A DNA stretch of 64,000 bases, from assembly GCF_003112555.1 (NCBI RefSeq), contig NZ_BEWB01000004.1:372001-436000 (forward strand), read 5' to 3'. This document shows, in pieces, positions 8,897 to 16,840 of this stretch. The position numbers and the translations under genes are program-made. Below the pieces are notes generated by a model. The model saw only the letters and a program-made list of their open reading frames with translations. It had not been told where the DNA came from and ran no database searches. The stretch comes from Streptomyces coelicoflavus (GTDB lineage: Bacteria; Actinomycetota; Actinomycetes; Streptomycetales; Streptomycetaceae). The first letter of the stretch is position 1. Each line of letters begins with the position of its first letter.

Positions 8897-11026
8897 CTAC
8901 GCCGGCACGCTCGCCACCCCCGCCTCCAGGAACCGCTTCCCGTTCACCCGCTCGGCGACGCCCTCGCGGTCCAGGTACGGCGTGATGCCGCCCAGGTGGA
9001 AGGGCCAGCCGGCGCCGGTGATCAGGCAGAGGTCGATGTCCTGGGCCTCGGCGACGACGCCCTCGTCGAGCATCAGGCCGATCTCCTGGGCCACCGCGTC
9101 CAGGACGCGGTCGCGGACCTGCTCCTCGGTCAGGACGGAGTCGCCCTGCTTGAGGAGGGCGGCGACCTCCGGGTCCAGCTCCGGCTTGCCGCTGTCGTAG
9201 ACGTAGAAGCCGCGCTTGCCCGCCTCCACGACCGCCTTCAGGTTCGGGGAGACCGTGAAGCGCTCCGGGAAGGCCCGGTTGAGGGTCTCCGAGACGTGCA
9301 GGCCGATGGCCGGGCCGACCAGCTCCAGGAGGACCAGCGGGGACATCGGCAGGCCGAGGGGCTCCACCGCCTTCTCCGCCACCGCGACCGGCGTGCCCTC
9401 GTCGATGACGTTCTGGATCTCGCCCATGAAGCGGGTCAGGATGCGGTTGACCACGAACGCCGGGGCGTCCTTGACCAGGACCGCGGTCTTCTTCAGCTTC
9501 TTGGCGACGCCGAACGCCGTGGCCAGCGAGGCCTCGTCGGTCTGCTCGCCGCGCACGATCTCCAGCAGGGGGAGGATCGCGACCGGGTTGAAGAAGTGGA
9601 AGCCGACGACCCGCTCGGGGTGCTTCAGCTTCGACGCCATCTCGGAGACGGAGAGGGAGGAGGTGTTCGTGGCCAGGATCGCGTGCGCGGGGGCCACCGC
9701 CTCGACCTCGGCGAAGACCTTCTGCTTGACGCCCATCTCCTCGAAGACGGCCTCGATGACGAAGTCCGCGTCCGCGAAGCCCTCGGCCTTGTCCAGGACG
9801 CCGGTCACCAGGGCCTTGAGGCGGTTCGCCTTGTCCTGGTTGATACGGCCCTTGCCGAGCAGCTTGTCGATCTCGGCGTGGACGTAGCCCACACCCTTGT
9901 CGACGCGCTCCTGGTCGATGTCCGTGAGGACGACCGGCACCTCCAGGCGGCGCAGGAAGAGCAGCGCCAGCTGCGAGGCCATCAGGCCGGCGCCGACGAC
10001 GCCCACCTTGGTGACCGGGCGGGCCAGCGACTTGTCCGGGGCGCCCGCGGGGCGCTTGCCGCGCTTCTGGACCAGGTTGAAGGCGTAGATGCCGGAGCGC
10101 AGTTCGCCGCCCATGATCAGGTCGGCGAGGGCCTGGTCCTCGGCGTCGTAGCCCTGCTGGAGGTCGCCGTTCTTGGCGGCGGCGATGATGTCCAGGGCGC
10201 GGTAGGCGGCCGGGGCGGCGCCGTGCACCTTGCCGTCGGCGATGAAGCGGCCCTTGGCGACGGCCTGGTCCCAGGCCTCGCCGCGGTCGATCAGCGGACG
10301 CTCGACGGTGATCTCGCCCTTGAGGACGGACGCCGTCCACAGCAGCGACTGCTCCAGGAAGTCCGCACCCTCGAAGATCGCGTCCGCGATGCCGAGTTCG
10401 TGGACCTGCTTGCCCTTGAGCTGCTTGTTCTGGTTGAGGCTGTTCTCGATGATCACCGAGACGGCCTTGTCGGCGCCGATCAGGTTCGGCAGTAGCGTGC
10501 AGCCGCCCCAGCCGGGGACCAGGCCGAGGAAGACCTCGGGGAGGGAGAAGGCGGGGAGCGCCGCGGACACCGTGCGGTAGGTGCAGTGCAGGCCGATCTC
10601 CACGCCGCCGCCCATGGCCGCGCCGTTGTAGTACGCGAAGGACGGCACCGCGAGGTTCGCCAGGCGCTTGAGGACGTCGTGGCCGCCCTTGCCGATGGCC
10701 AGCGCGTCCTCGTGCCGCTTGAGCAGCTCGACGCCCTTGAGGTCGGCGCCCACCGCGAAGATGAACGGCTTGCCGGTGACGCCGACGCCGACGATGTCGC
10801 CGTCCGCGGCCTCCTTCTCGACCTGGTCGAGCGCGGCGTCGATGTTCGCCAGCGACTGCGGGCCGAGCGTGGTCGGCTTGGTGTGGTCGTGGCCGTTGTC
10901 CAGGGTGACGAGGGCGAAGCGCCCGGCGCCCAGGGGCAGGTCGAAGTGGCGTACGTGCGCCTGCGTGACGACCTCGCCGGGGAACAGCTCGGCCGCACCC
11001 TTCAGCAGCTCTGCGGTGGTGCTCAC
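8897..11026 (-). CDS. fadB: 3-hydroxyacyl-CoA dehydrogenase / enoyl-CoA hydratase, fatty-acid oxidation alpha-type protein
   Basis: 709 residues. The protein hydrates enoyl-CoA and oxidises the 3-hydroxyacyl-CoA, two steps of beta-oxidation. The N-terminal crotonase domain (1-~290) has the oxyanion-hole regions GKPFIFAVGADL and NGAAMGGGVEIGLH, with Glu143 and Glu164 where the catalytic glutamates belong. The NAD-binding domain starts at VGVVGAGLMASQ (341), followed by ATNTSSLSVSEMAS and HFFNPVAILPLLEI, the usual 3HCDH signatures, then a C-terminal 3HCDH domain. The GTG start overlaps the thiolase stop by 4 bp, so the two are translationally coupled. Membership of the FadB/FadJ family is firm; chain-length preference unknown. 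Confidence 0.93.
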   Translation of the reverse strand: MSTTAELLKGAAELFPGEVVTQAHVRHFDLPLGAGRFALVTLDNGHDHTKPTTLGPQSLANIDAALDQVEKEAADGDIVGVGVTGKPFIFAVGADLKGVELLKRHEDALAIGKGGHDVLKRLANLAVPSFAYYNGAAMGGGVEIGLHCTYRTVSAALPAFSLPEVFLGLVPGWGGCTLLPNLIGADKAVSVIIENSLNQNKQLKGKQVHELGIADAIFEGADFLEQSLLWTASVLKGEITVERPLIDRGEAWDQAVAKGRFIADGKVHGAAPAAYRALDIIAAAKNGDLQQGYDAEDQALADLIMGGELRSGIYAFNLVQKRGKRPAGAPDKSLARPVTKVGVVGAGLMASQLALLFLRRLEVPVVLTDIDQERVDKGVGYVHAEIDKLLGKGRINQDKANRLKALVTGVLDKAEGFADADFVIEAVFEEMGVKQKVFAEVEAVAPAHAILATNTSSLSVSEMASKLKHPERVVGFHFFNPVAILPLLEIVRGEQTDEASLATAFGVAKKLKKTAVLVKDAPAFVVNRILTRFMGEIQNVIDEGTPVAVAEKAVEPLGLPMSPLVLLELVGPAIGLHVSETLNRAFPERFTVSPNLKAVVEAGKRGFYVYDSGKPELDPEVAALLKQGDSVLTEEQVRDRVLDAVAQEIGLMLDEGVVAEAQDIDLCLITGAGWPFHLGGITPYLDREGVAERVNGKRFLEAGVASVPA

Positions 11027-12240
11027 TTGTCCCCCTCGAAGTGCGGGTTCTCCCAGATGACCGTCGCGCCCATGCCGAAGCCGACGCACATGGTGGTCAG
11101 GCCGTAGCGGACGTGCGGCTGCTCCTCGAACTGCCGGGCCAGCTGCGTCATCAGCCGGACGCCGGAGGAGGCCAGCGGGTGGCCGAAGGCGATGGCGCCG
11201 CCGTACTGGTTGACGCGCGCGTCGTCGTCGGCGATGCCGTAGTGCTCCAGGAAGGCGAGGACCTGGACGGCGAAGGCCTCGTTGATCTCGAACAGGCCGA
11301 TGTCGTCGATGGACAGCCCGGCCTGGGCCAGGGCCTTCTCCGTGGCCGGGATCGGGCCGTAGCCCATGACCTCCGGCTCGACGCCCGCGAAGGAGTACGC
11401 GACCAGGCGCATCTTCACGGGGAGGTTGTTCTCGCGGGCGAAGTCCTCGCTCGCGATGAGGGAGGCGGTGGCGCCGTCGTTCAGACCGGCCGCGTTGCCC
11501 GCGGTGACCCGGCCGTGCACGCGGAACGGCGTCTTCAGGCCCGCCAGGTTCTCCAGCGTGGTGCCGGGGCGCATCGGCTCGTCGGCGGTGACCAGGCCCC
11601 AGCCCGTCTCGCCAGCCTCTTCGTTGGTGCGGCGCACCGAGACCGGCACCAGGTCGGCCTGGATCTGGCCGTTGGCGTAGGCCTTGGCGGCCTTCTCCTG
11701 CGAGCGCACGGCGTACTCGTCGGCGCGCTGCTTGGTGATCGACGGGTAGCGGTCGTGCAGGTTCTCGGCGGTCATGCCCATGAACAGGGCGGACTCGTCG
11801 ACCAGCTTCTCGCTGACGAACCGCGGGTTCGGGTCCACGCCCTCGCCCATCGGGTGGCGGCCCATGTGCTCGACACCGCCCGCGATCGCGACGTCGTACG
11901 CGCCGAAGGCGACCGAGCCGGCCACCGAGGTGACGGCGGTCAGGGCGCCCGCGCACATGCGGTCGATGGAGTAGCCCGGGACCGAGGTGGGCAGGCCCGC
12001 CAGGATGCCGGCGGTGCGGCCGATGGTCAGGCCCTGGTCGCCGATCTGCGTGGTCGCGGCGACGGCGACCTCGTCGATCTTCTTGGGGTCGAGACCGGGG
12101 TTGCGGCGCAGCAGCTCCCGGATCGCCTTCACGACCAGGTCGTCGGCGCGGGTCTCGTGGTAGACGCCCTTCGGGCCCGCCTTGCCGAACGGGGTGCGGA
12201 CGCCGTCGACGAAGACGACGTCCCTGACGGTACGAGGCAC
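11023..12240 (-). CDS. fadA: Acetyl-CoA acyltransferase (beta-ketothiolase)
   Basis: 405 residues from a GTG at 12240 that sits 9 nt after GGAGGA; the longer open frame upstream lacks a ribosome-binding site. The enzyme cleaves 3-ketoacyl-CoA to acetyl-CoA in the last step of beta-oxidation. Thiolase catalytic residues are all present: Cys96 in DRMCAGAL, His354 in AFGHPLAS and Cys385 in TMCVGFGMG. It is first in a two-gene operon with the fadB-like gene. The 190-bp leader to the RNase D gene contains a 16-bp palindrome that could be the operator. Confidence 0.93.
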   Translation of the reverse strand: MPRTVRDVVFVDGVRTPFGKAGPKGVYHETRADDLVVKAIRELLRRNPGLDPKKIDEVAVAATTQIGDQGLTIGRTAGILAGLPTSVPGYSIDRMCAGALTAVTSVAGSVAFGAYDVAIAGGVEHMGRHPMGEGVDPNPRFVSEKLVDESALFMGMTAENLHDRYPSITKQRADEYAVRSQEKAAKAYANGQIQADLVPVSVRRTNEEAGETGWGLVTADEPMRPGTTLENLAGLKTPFRVHGRVTAGNAAGLNDGATASLIASEDFARENNLPVKMRLVAYSFAGVEPEVMGYGPIPATEKALAQAGLSIDDIGLFEINEAFAVQVLAFLEHYGIADDDARVNQYGGAIAFGHPLASSGVRLMTQLARQFEEQPHVRYGLTTMCVGFGMGATVIWENPHFEGDK

Positions 12241-12289
12241 GATGGCTCTCCTCCAGGGTGCGGGATGGCACTGCTGCGGCACGCATGCA

Positions 12290-12305
12290 CTGAGCGCGCG
12301 CTCAG
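12290..12305. promoter_or_regulatory. 16-bp perfect palindrome upstream of fadA (candidate operator)
   Basis: CTGAGCGCGCGCTCAG lies 50-65 bp before the fadA start. A second, weaker dyad with 5-bp arms (GCTAC...GTAGC, 12312-12332) follows immediately. Perfect dyads at this distance are typical of TetR/GntR-type fatty-acid regulators. The regulator is unknown. Confidence 0.45.
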
Positions 12306-12431
12306 CCCCATGCTACTTATGAGTAACGTAGCTGCCCAGTCCCCCCGGCGGGAGCGGCGAAGGTCACACCGCCCGTCACACCACCGGAGGACGTGCCGCA
12401 CCCCGACCTTGGCCGGAATCCGCCGGTCCGG

Positions 12432-13718
12432 CTACGAGGTCTCCCCGCTCAGCGCCGCCACCAGTACGGGCGTCACCTGCTCCACCTGCCAGGGACGGGC
12501 CCCGTGCCCGGCGAGGGCCGCGCCCACCGACTCGGCGTCGACCGTCGCGGGCGGCTCCCAGCAGACCCGGCGCACGGTGTCCGGCGTGATCAGGTTCTCC
12601 TGGGGCATGCTCAGCCGCTCGGCCAGCGCCGTCACGCCCGCGCGCGCCGCGGTCAGCCGGGCCGCGGCGGCCGGGTCCTTGTCGGCCCAGGCACGCGGCG
12701 GCGGCGGGCCGGTCACCGGCTGGCCGGGCTGCGGCAGCTGCGACTCGGACAGCACCCTGGCCCGGTCGACCGACACCTGCCACTGCTCCAGCTGCCGGCG
12801 GTTCACCCGCCCGAAGCCGTTCAGCGCGGCCAGTGCGTGCGCGTTGGGCGGCAGCGCGAGTGCCGCCTCGACGATGGCCGCGTCCCCGAGCACCTTGCCG
12901 GGGGAGACGTCCCGGCGCTGCGCGATCCGGTCCCGGGTCTGCCACAGCTCCCGCACCACGGCGAGCTGACGGCGCCGGCGCACCTTGTGCATGCCGGACG
13001 TGCGGCGCCACGGGTCCTTGCGCGGCTCGGGCGGCGGGGCCGAGGCGATGGCGTGGAACTCCTGCCGGGCCCACTCCAGCTTGCCCTGCCGGTCCAGCTC
13101 CTTCTCCAGGGCGTCCCGCAGGTCGACCAGCAGCTCGACGTCGAGCGCGGCGTAGCGCAGCCAGGGCTCGGGCAGCGGGCGCGTCGACCAGTCGACGGCC
13201 GAGTGGCCCTTCTCCAGGACGAAGCCCAGGACGTTCTCCACCATCGCGCCGAGGCCGACACGCGGGAACCCGGCGAGCCGCCCGGCCAGCTCGGTGTCGA
13301 AGAGGCGGGTGGGCACCATCCCTATTTCGCGCAGGCACGGCAGGTCCTGGGTGGCCGCGTGCAGCACCCACTCCGTGTCGGCGATCGCGGCGCCGAGACC
13401 GGAGAGGTCGGGGCAGGCCACCGGGTCGATCAGCGCCGTCCCGGCGCCCGCGCGGCGCAGCTGCACCAGGTACGCGCGCTGGCCGTAGCGGTACCCGGAG
13501 GCGCGCTCGGCGTCGACGGCGACGGGGCCGCTCCCGGCGGCGAAGGCGGCGGTCACCTCGGCGAGGGCGTCCGCGTCGGCGATCACCGGTGGAATGCCCT
13601 CGCGTGGTTCGAGCAAGGGGATCGGCGCCCGGCCCACAGAAGATCCGGCGTCTTCCGGAGGGGCGCCTCCGGTGGTGCGCTGTGGACGGTCTGCTGCGGT
13701 TTCGTGGGCGTCGGTCAC
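12432..13718 (-). CDS. Ribonuclease D-like 3'-5' exonuclease with HRDC domain
   Basis: 428 residues, GTG start. The DEDD exonuclease motifs are visible: VDAERA (D69, E71), HAATQDLPCL for motif II and RYAALDVELLVDL for motif III with its Tyr/Asp pair. A helical HRDC-type region follows (~225-310), then a C-terminal ~110-residue extension. It is expected to trim RNA 3' ends (tRNA/stable RNA processing) in the cytoplasm. It stands alone on the minus strand, with a perfect 38-bp palindrome 25 bp ahead of its start codon. Confidence 0.88.
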   Translation of the reverse strand: MTDAHETAADRPQRTTGGAPPEDAGSSVGRAPIPLLEPREGIPPVIADADALAEVTAAFAAGSGPVAVDAERASGYRYGQRAYLVQLRRAGAGTALIDPVACPDLSGLGAAIADTEWVLHAATQDLPCLREIGMVPTRLFDTELAGRLAGFPRVGLGAMVENVLGFVLEKGHSAVDWSTRPLPEPWLRYAALDVELLVDLRDALEKELDRQGKLEWARQEFHAIASAPPPEPRKDPWRRTSGMHKVRRRRQLAVVRELWQTRDRIAQRRDVSPGKVLGDAAIVEAALALPPNAHALAALNGFGRVNRRQLEQWQVSVDRARVLSESQLPQPGQPVTGPPPPRAWADKDPAAAARLTAARAGVTALAERLSMPQENLITPDTVRRVCWEPPATVDAESVGAALAGHGARPWQVEQVTPVLVAALSGETS

Positions 13719-13742
13719 CTGTCAAGGGTATCGGTGGATCGA

Positions 13743-13780
13743 CGGCGCCCGCCGACGGAACGTTCCGTCGGCGGGCGCCG
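13743..13780. terminator. Perfect 38-bp palindrome between regulator gene and RNase D gene
   Basis: Both 19-bp halves match without a mismatch (centre 13761/13762). It follows the stop of the LuxR-type regulator gene by about 105 bp and precedes the RNase D start by 25 bp. A strong hairpin terminator for the upstream gene is the simplest reading; an operator for the downstream gene is possible. Confidence 0.6.
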
Positions 13781-13884
13781 GGGGGTCGTAAACCAGTCAG
13801 GTCAGTGAAAGATCGGCTTCACCGGACGTCGTCGGGGGAGCGGGGGGCGGGGAGCGGGGAGTGTCAGGACGGGGGTCGGAGCGG

Positions 13885-14547
13885 TCAGTGGATGATGCCC
13901 GTGCGCAGGGCCACCGCGACCATCCCGGCGCGGTCGCCCGTGCCGAGCTTGCGGGCGATGCGGGCCAGGTGGCTCTTGACGGTCAGTGCGGACAGGCCCA
14001 TCGAGACGCCGATCGCCTTGTTCGACTGGCCCTCCGCGACCAGGCGCAGCACCTCGACCTCGCGGCCGGAGAGCTCGCGGTAGCCGCCCGGGTGGCTCGG
14101 GGCGCCCGGGGGGCGGCGGTGCAGACGGGCGGCGGCGGCGCCGATGGGGGCGGCGCCCGGCCGGGTGGGGAGCCCGACGTTGGTACGGGTGCCGGTGACG
14201 ACGTAGCCCTTGACGCCGCCGGCGAGGGCGTTGCGGACGGCGCCGATGTCGTCGGCCGCGGACAGGGCGAGCCCGTTGGGCCAGCCCGCGGCGCGGGTCT
14301 CCGACAGCAGGGTCAGGCCGGAGCCGTCGGGGAGGTGGACGTCGGCGACGCAGATGTCGCGGGGGTTGCCGATGCGGGGACGAGCCTCCGCGACGGACGA
14401 GGCCTCGATGACGTCGCGCACACCGAGCGCCCACAGATGGCGGGTGACGGTGGAACGGACGCGCGGGTCGGCCACGACCACCATGGCGGTCGGCTTGTTC
14501 GGGCGGTAGGCGACCAGGCTTGCAGGCTGCTCGAGGAGAACGGACAC
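13885..14547 (-). CDS. Orphan response-regulator-like protein with LuxR-type HTH
   Basis: 220 residues from a GTG at 14547 preceded by AGGAGG. The receiver domain occupies ~20-125: beta-1 VVVAD, phosphoacceptor-position Asp69 in VADVHLPDG, Lys113 in VKGYVV. Only one of the usual two acidic residues after beta-1 is present (ADP rather than DD), so metal binding and phosphorylation may be weakened. The C-terminal HTH (ELSGREVEVLRLVAEGQSNKAIG..., ~155-215) binds DNA. No histidine kinase is adjacent. Related actinobacterial orphan regulators act in development; a role here is not shown. Confidence 0.85.
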   Translation of the reverse strand: MSVLLEQPASLVAYRPNKPTAMVVVADPRVRSTVTRHLWALGVRDVIEASSVAEARPRIGNPRDICVADVHLPDGSGLTLLSETRAAGWPNGLALSAADDIGAVRNALAGGVKGYVVTGTRTNVGLPTRPGAAPIGAAAARLHRRPPGAPSHPGGYRELSGREVEVLRLVAEGQSNKAIGVSMGLSALTVKSHLARIARKLGTGDRAGMVAVALRTGIIH

Positions 14548-14705
14548 CAGGCCTCCTGGGGTGCGGGGACGGAGCCGGCTCATGGGGGTGAAGCCGGGAT
14601 GAACCGTGCTTTCAAGGTCACAGTCGTCTTCGGCACCGAACGCGTCCGCCTTTAGAGAATGATCACGATCTGGTGAGTAACAATCCGAGCAATTCGGACA
14701 CGCTG

Positions 14706-14724
14706 TCGATCATTCGAAGATCGA
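14706..14724. promoter_or_regulatory. Dyad TCGATC-N7-GATCGA upstream of the LuxR-type regulator
   Basis: Perfect 6-bp arms with a TTCGAA core lie in an unusually AT-rich stretch about 160 bp before the regulator start. Candidate operator or autoregulatory site. Confidence 0.4.
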
Positions 14725-14733
14725 ACGGTTTCA

Positions 14734-14777
14734 CACTTTGTCGATACGAGGCCGAAAGTGGCCGTGTCGACAAAGTG
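14734..14777. repeat. 11-bp inverted repeat with 22-nt loop, downstream of the DUF3000 gene
   Basis: CACTTTGTCGA (14734-14744) and TCGACAAAGTG (14767-14777) pair perfectly. The element follows the DUF3000 stop on the minus strand and may terminate it; its low GC for this genome also suits a protein-binding site. Confidence 0.5.
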
Positions 14778-14840
14778 ACGGAACCTCCTCCGGGCGTGCG
14801 CACCCCACGCCCGGAACGATGAACGCCCGCTGGTGGAGTG

Positions 14841-15584
14841 TCAGCGCGACTGCGGGCCGCGCCGCTGCGGCAGCGTCACGACCGAGGCGTCGCCCGGCGC
14901 GGCCGGCGGCAGGCCCGCGACCTGGGCCAGCAGGTCGCACCACGAGGAGAGGTGCGCCGCGGTGTCCGGGACGCCGCCCAGACCCTCGCGCGGCGTCCAG
15001 GACGCCCGGATCTCGATCTGCGAGGCGGACGGCCGGGCCGAGAGCCCTCCGAAGTAGTGGGAACTCGCACGCGTGACCGTGCCGCTGGGCTCCCCGTACG
15101 TCAGCCCGCGCGCCTGGAGCGCGCCGGTCAGCCAGGACCAGCACACGTCCGGCAGCAGCGGGTCCGCCGCCATCTCCGGCTCGAGTTCGGCCCGCACCAG
15201 CGTCACCAGCCGGAAGGTCCCGTGCCAGGCCTCGTGCCCGGCCGGGTCGTGCAGGAGCACCAGCCGCCCGTCGGCCAGGTCCTCGTCGCCGTCGACGACG
15301 GCGGCTTCGAGCGCGTACGCGTGCGGGGCGAGCCGCTGCGGTGCGCGGGTCGCCTCCACCTCGATCTGCGGCCGCAGCCGCGCGGCCCTGAGTGCCTCCA
15401 CGGCGGCCGCGAAGGCCGGCGGCGCCGTACTCCCGCCACTCCCGCCACTCTTGCCGTTCCCGCCACTCGCGCCACTCGGGTCGTTCCCGTTGTGACTCCC
15501 CTTGTGCCGGGCCTCTTCCTCGGTCCCCTTCGCGTCGTCCATTCCGCCAGCGCCGTCCGACAGTCGTCCCTGAGCCGCAGCCAT
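14841..15584 (-). CDS. DUF3000 family protein
   Basis: 247 residues. The C-terminal ~185 residues match the actinobacterial DUF3000 pattern as I know it (FRLVTLVRAELEPEMAADPLLPDVCWSWL...). No catalytic motif is evident. The N-terminal ~55 residues are a low-complexity Gly/Ser/Asn tract encoded by imperfect 9-mers (near 15431-15480), so the true start could be at a later codon. It is divergent from hemE, a neighbour arrangement I associate with this family in Streptomyces. Function unknown. Confidence 0.75.
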   Translation of the reverse strand: MAAAQGRLSDGAGGMDDAKGTEEEARHKGSHNGNDPSGASGGNGKSGGSGGSTAPPAFAAAVEALRAARLRPQIEVEATRAPQRLAPHAYALEAAVVDGDEDLADGRLVLLHDPAGHEAWHGTFRLVTLVRAELEPEMAADPLLPDVCWSWLTGALQARGLTYGEPSGTVTRASSHYFGGLSARPSASQIEIRASWTPREGLGGVPDTAAHLSSWCDLLAQVAGLPPAAPGDASVVTLPQRRGPQSR

Positions 15585-15733
15585 GCGGGGAACATTAAGC
15601 GGAACGGCGGCCCGGCGCAGGGAGGGACACCCGCGTGCGGGCGCGATGTCCGGATCACGCGGTCCCGCGGGGGCGCGGGAGCCGTCCCACCCACGGTCCG
15701 GCGCCGTGCGGGGGACATGCGAGACTTGCCCGT

Positions 15734-16801
15734 GTGAGTGCCAACCAGAGCCCCGCGGGCAAGCAGCCGACCGCCACGTACGACTCCGCGTTCCTCAAGG
15801 CGTGCAGGCGTGAGCCGGTGCCGCACACGCCCGTGTGGTTCATGCGGCAGGCCGGGCGCTCACTGCCGGAGTACCTCAAGGTGCGCGAGGGCATCCCGAT
15901 GCTCGAGTCGTGCATGCGGCCGGAACTGGTCGCCGAGATCACCCTCCAGCCGGTGCGCAGGCACGGCGTGGACGCGGCGATCTACTTCAGCGACATCGTG
16001 GTCCCGCTCAAGGCCATCGGCATCGACCTCGACATCAAGCCGGGCGTCGGCCCGGTCGTCGCCGACCCGATCCGCACCCGCGCGGACCTGGCGCGGCTGC
16101 GCGAGCTCACCCCCGAGGACGTCGCCTACGTCACCGAGGCCTTCGGCCTGCTCACCCGCGAGCTGGGCGCCACCCCGCTGATCGGCTTCGCGGGCGCGCC
16201 GTTCACCCTCGCGAGCTACCTCGTGGAGGGCGGCCCGTCCCGCAACCACGAGCACACCAAGGCCCTCATGTACGGCGACCCGCAGCTGTGGGCCGACCTG
16301 CTCGACCGCCTCGCCGGCATCACGGCCGCCTTCCTCAAGGTGCAGATCGAGGCGGGCGCGAGCGCCGTCCAGCTCTTCGACTCCTGGGTCGGCGCGCTGT
16401 CCCCCGCGGACTACCGCCGCTCGGTGCTGCCCGCCTCCCGCAAGGTCTTCGAGGCCGTCTCCGGGTACGGCGTGCCGCGCATCCACTTCGGCGTCGGCAC
16501 CGGGGAGCTGCTGGGCCTCCTCGGCGAGGCGGGCGCGGACGTCGTCGGCGTCGACTGGCGCGTCCCGCTGGACGAGGCCGCCCGGCGCGTCGGCCCCGGC
16601 AAGGCGCTCCAGGGCAACCTGGACCCGGCCGTCCTCTTCGCCGGGCGGGAAGCGGTCGAGACCAAGACCCGCGAGATCCTGGACGCGGCGGCGGGGCTCG
16701 AGGGCCACGTCTTCAACCTCGGCCACGGCGTCCTGCCGACCACCGACCCGGACGCCCTGACCCGCCTCGTGGAGTACGTCCACACGCAGACCGCGCGCTG
16801 A
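15734..16801 (+). CDS. hemE: Uroporphyrinogen decarboxylase
   Basis: 355 residues. It decarboxylates the four acetate side chains of uroporphyrinogen III to give coproporphyrinogen III in heme synthesis (cytosolic). Both family signatures are clear: [15 protein letters not shown] near the N-terminus and [16 protein letters not shown] in the middle. The GTG at 15734 is chosen because it gives the conserved short N-terminus; the frame is open ~100 nt further upstream but that part is low complexity. The spacing to the upstream G-rich stretch is poor and the message may have a very short leader. Its pathway partners hemG and hemQ lie 11 kb downstream, past the accessory operon. Confidence 0.95.
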   Translation: MSANQSPAGKQPTATYDSAFLKACRREPVPHTPVWFMRQAGRSLPEYLKVREGIPMLESCMRPELVAEITLQPVRRHGVDAAIYFSDIVVPLKAIGIDLDIKPGVGPVVADPIRTRADLARLRELTPEDVAYVTEAFGLLTRELGATPLIGFAGAPFTLASYLVEGGPSRNHEHTKALMYGDPQLWADLLDRLAGITAAFLKVQIEAGASAVQLFDSWVGALSPADYRRSVLPASRKVFEAVSGYGVPRIHFGVGTGELLGLLGEAGADVVGVDWRVPLDEAARRVGPGKALQGNLDPAVLFAGREAVETKTREILDAAAGLEGHVFNLGHGVLPTTDPDALTRLVEYVHTQTAR

Positions 16802-16840
16802 CGCACTCCGTGCCGGGGCCCCGTACAGAAGGGCTGCGAC

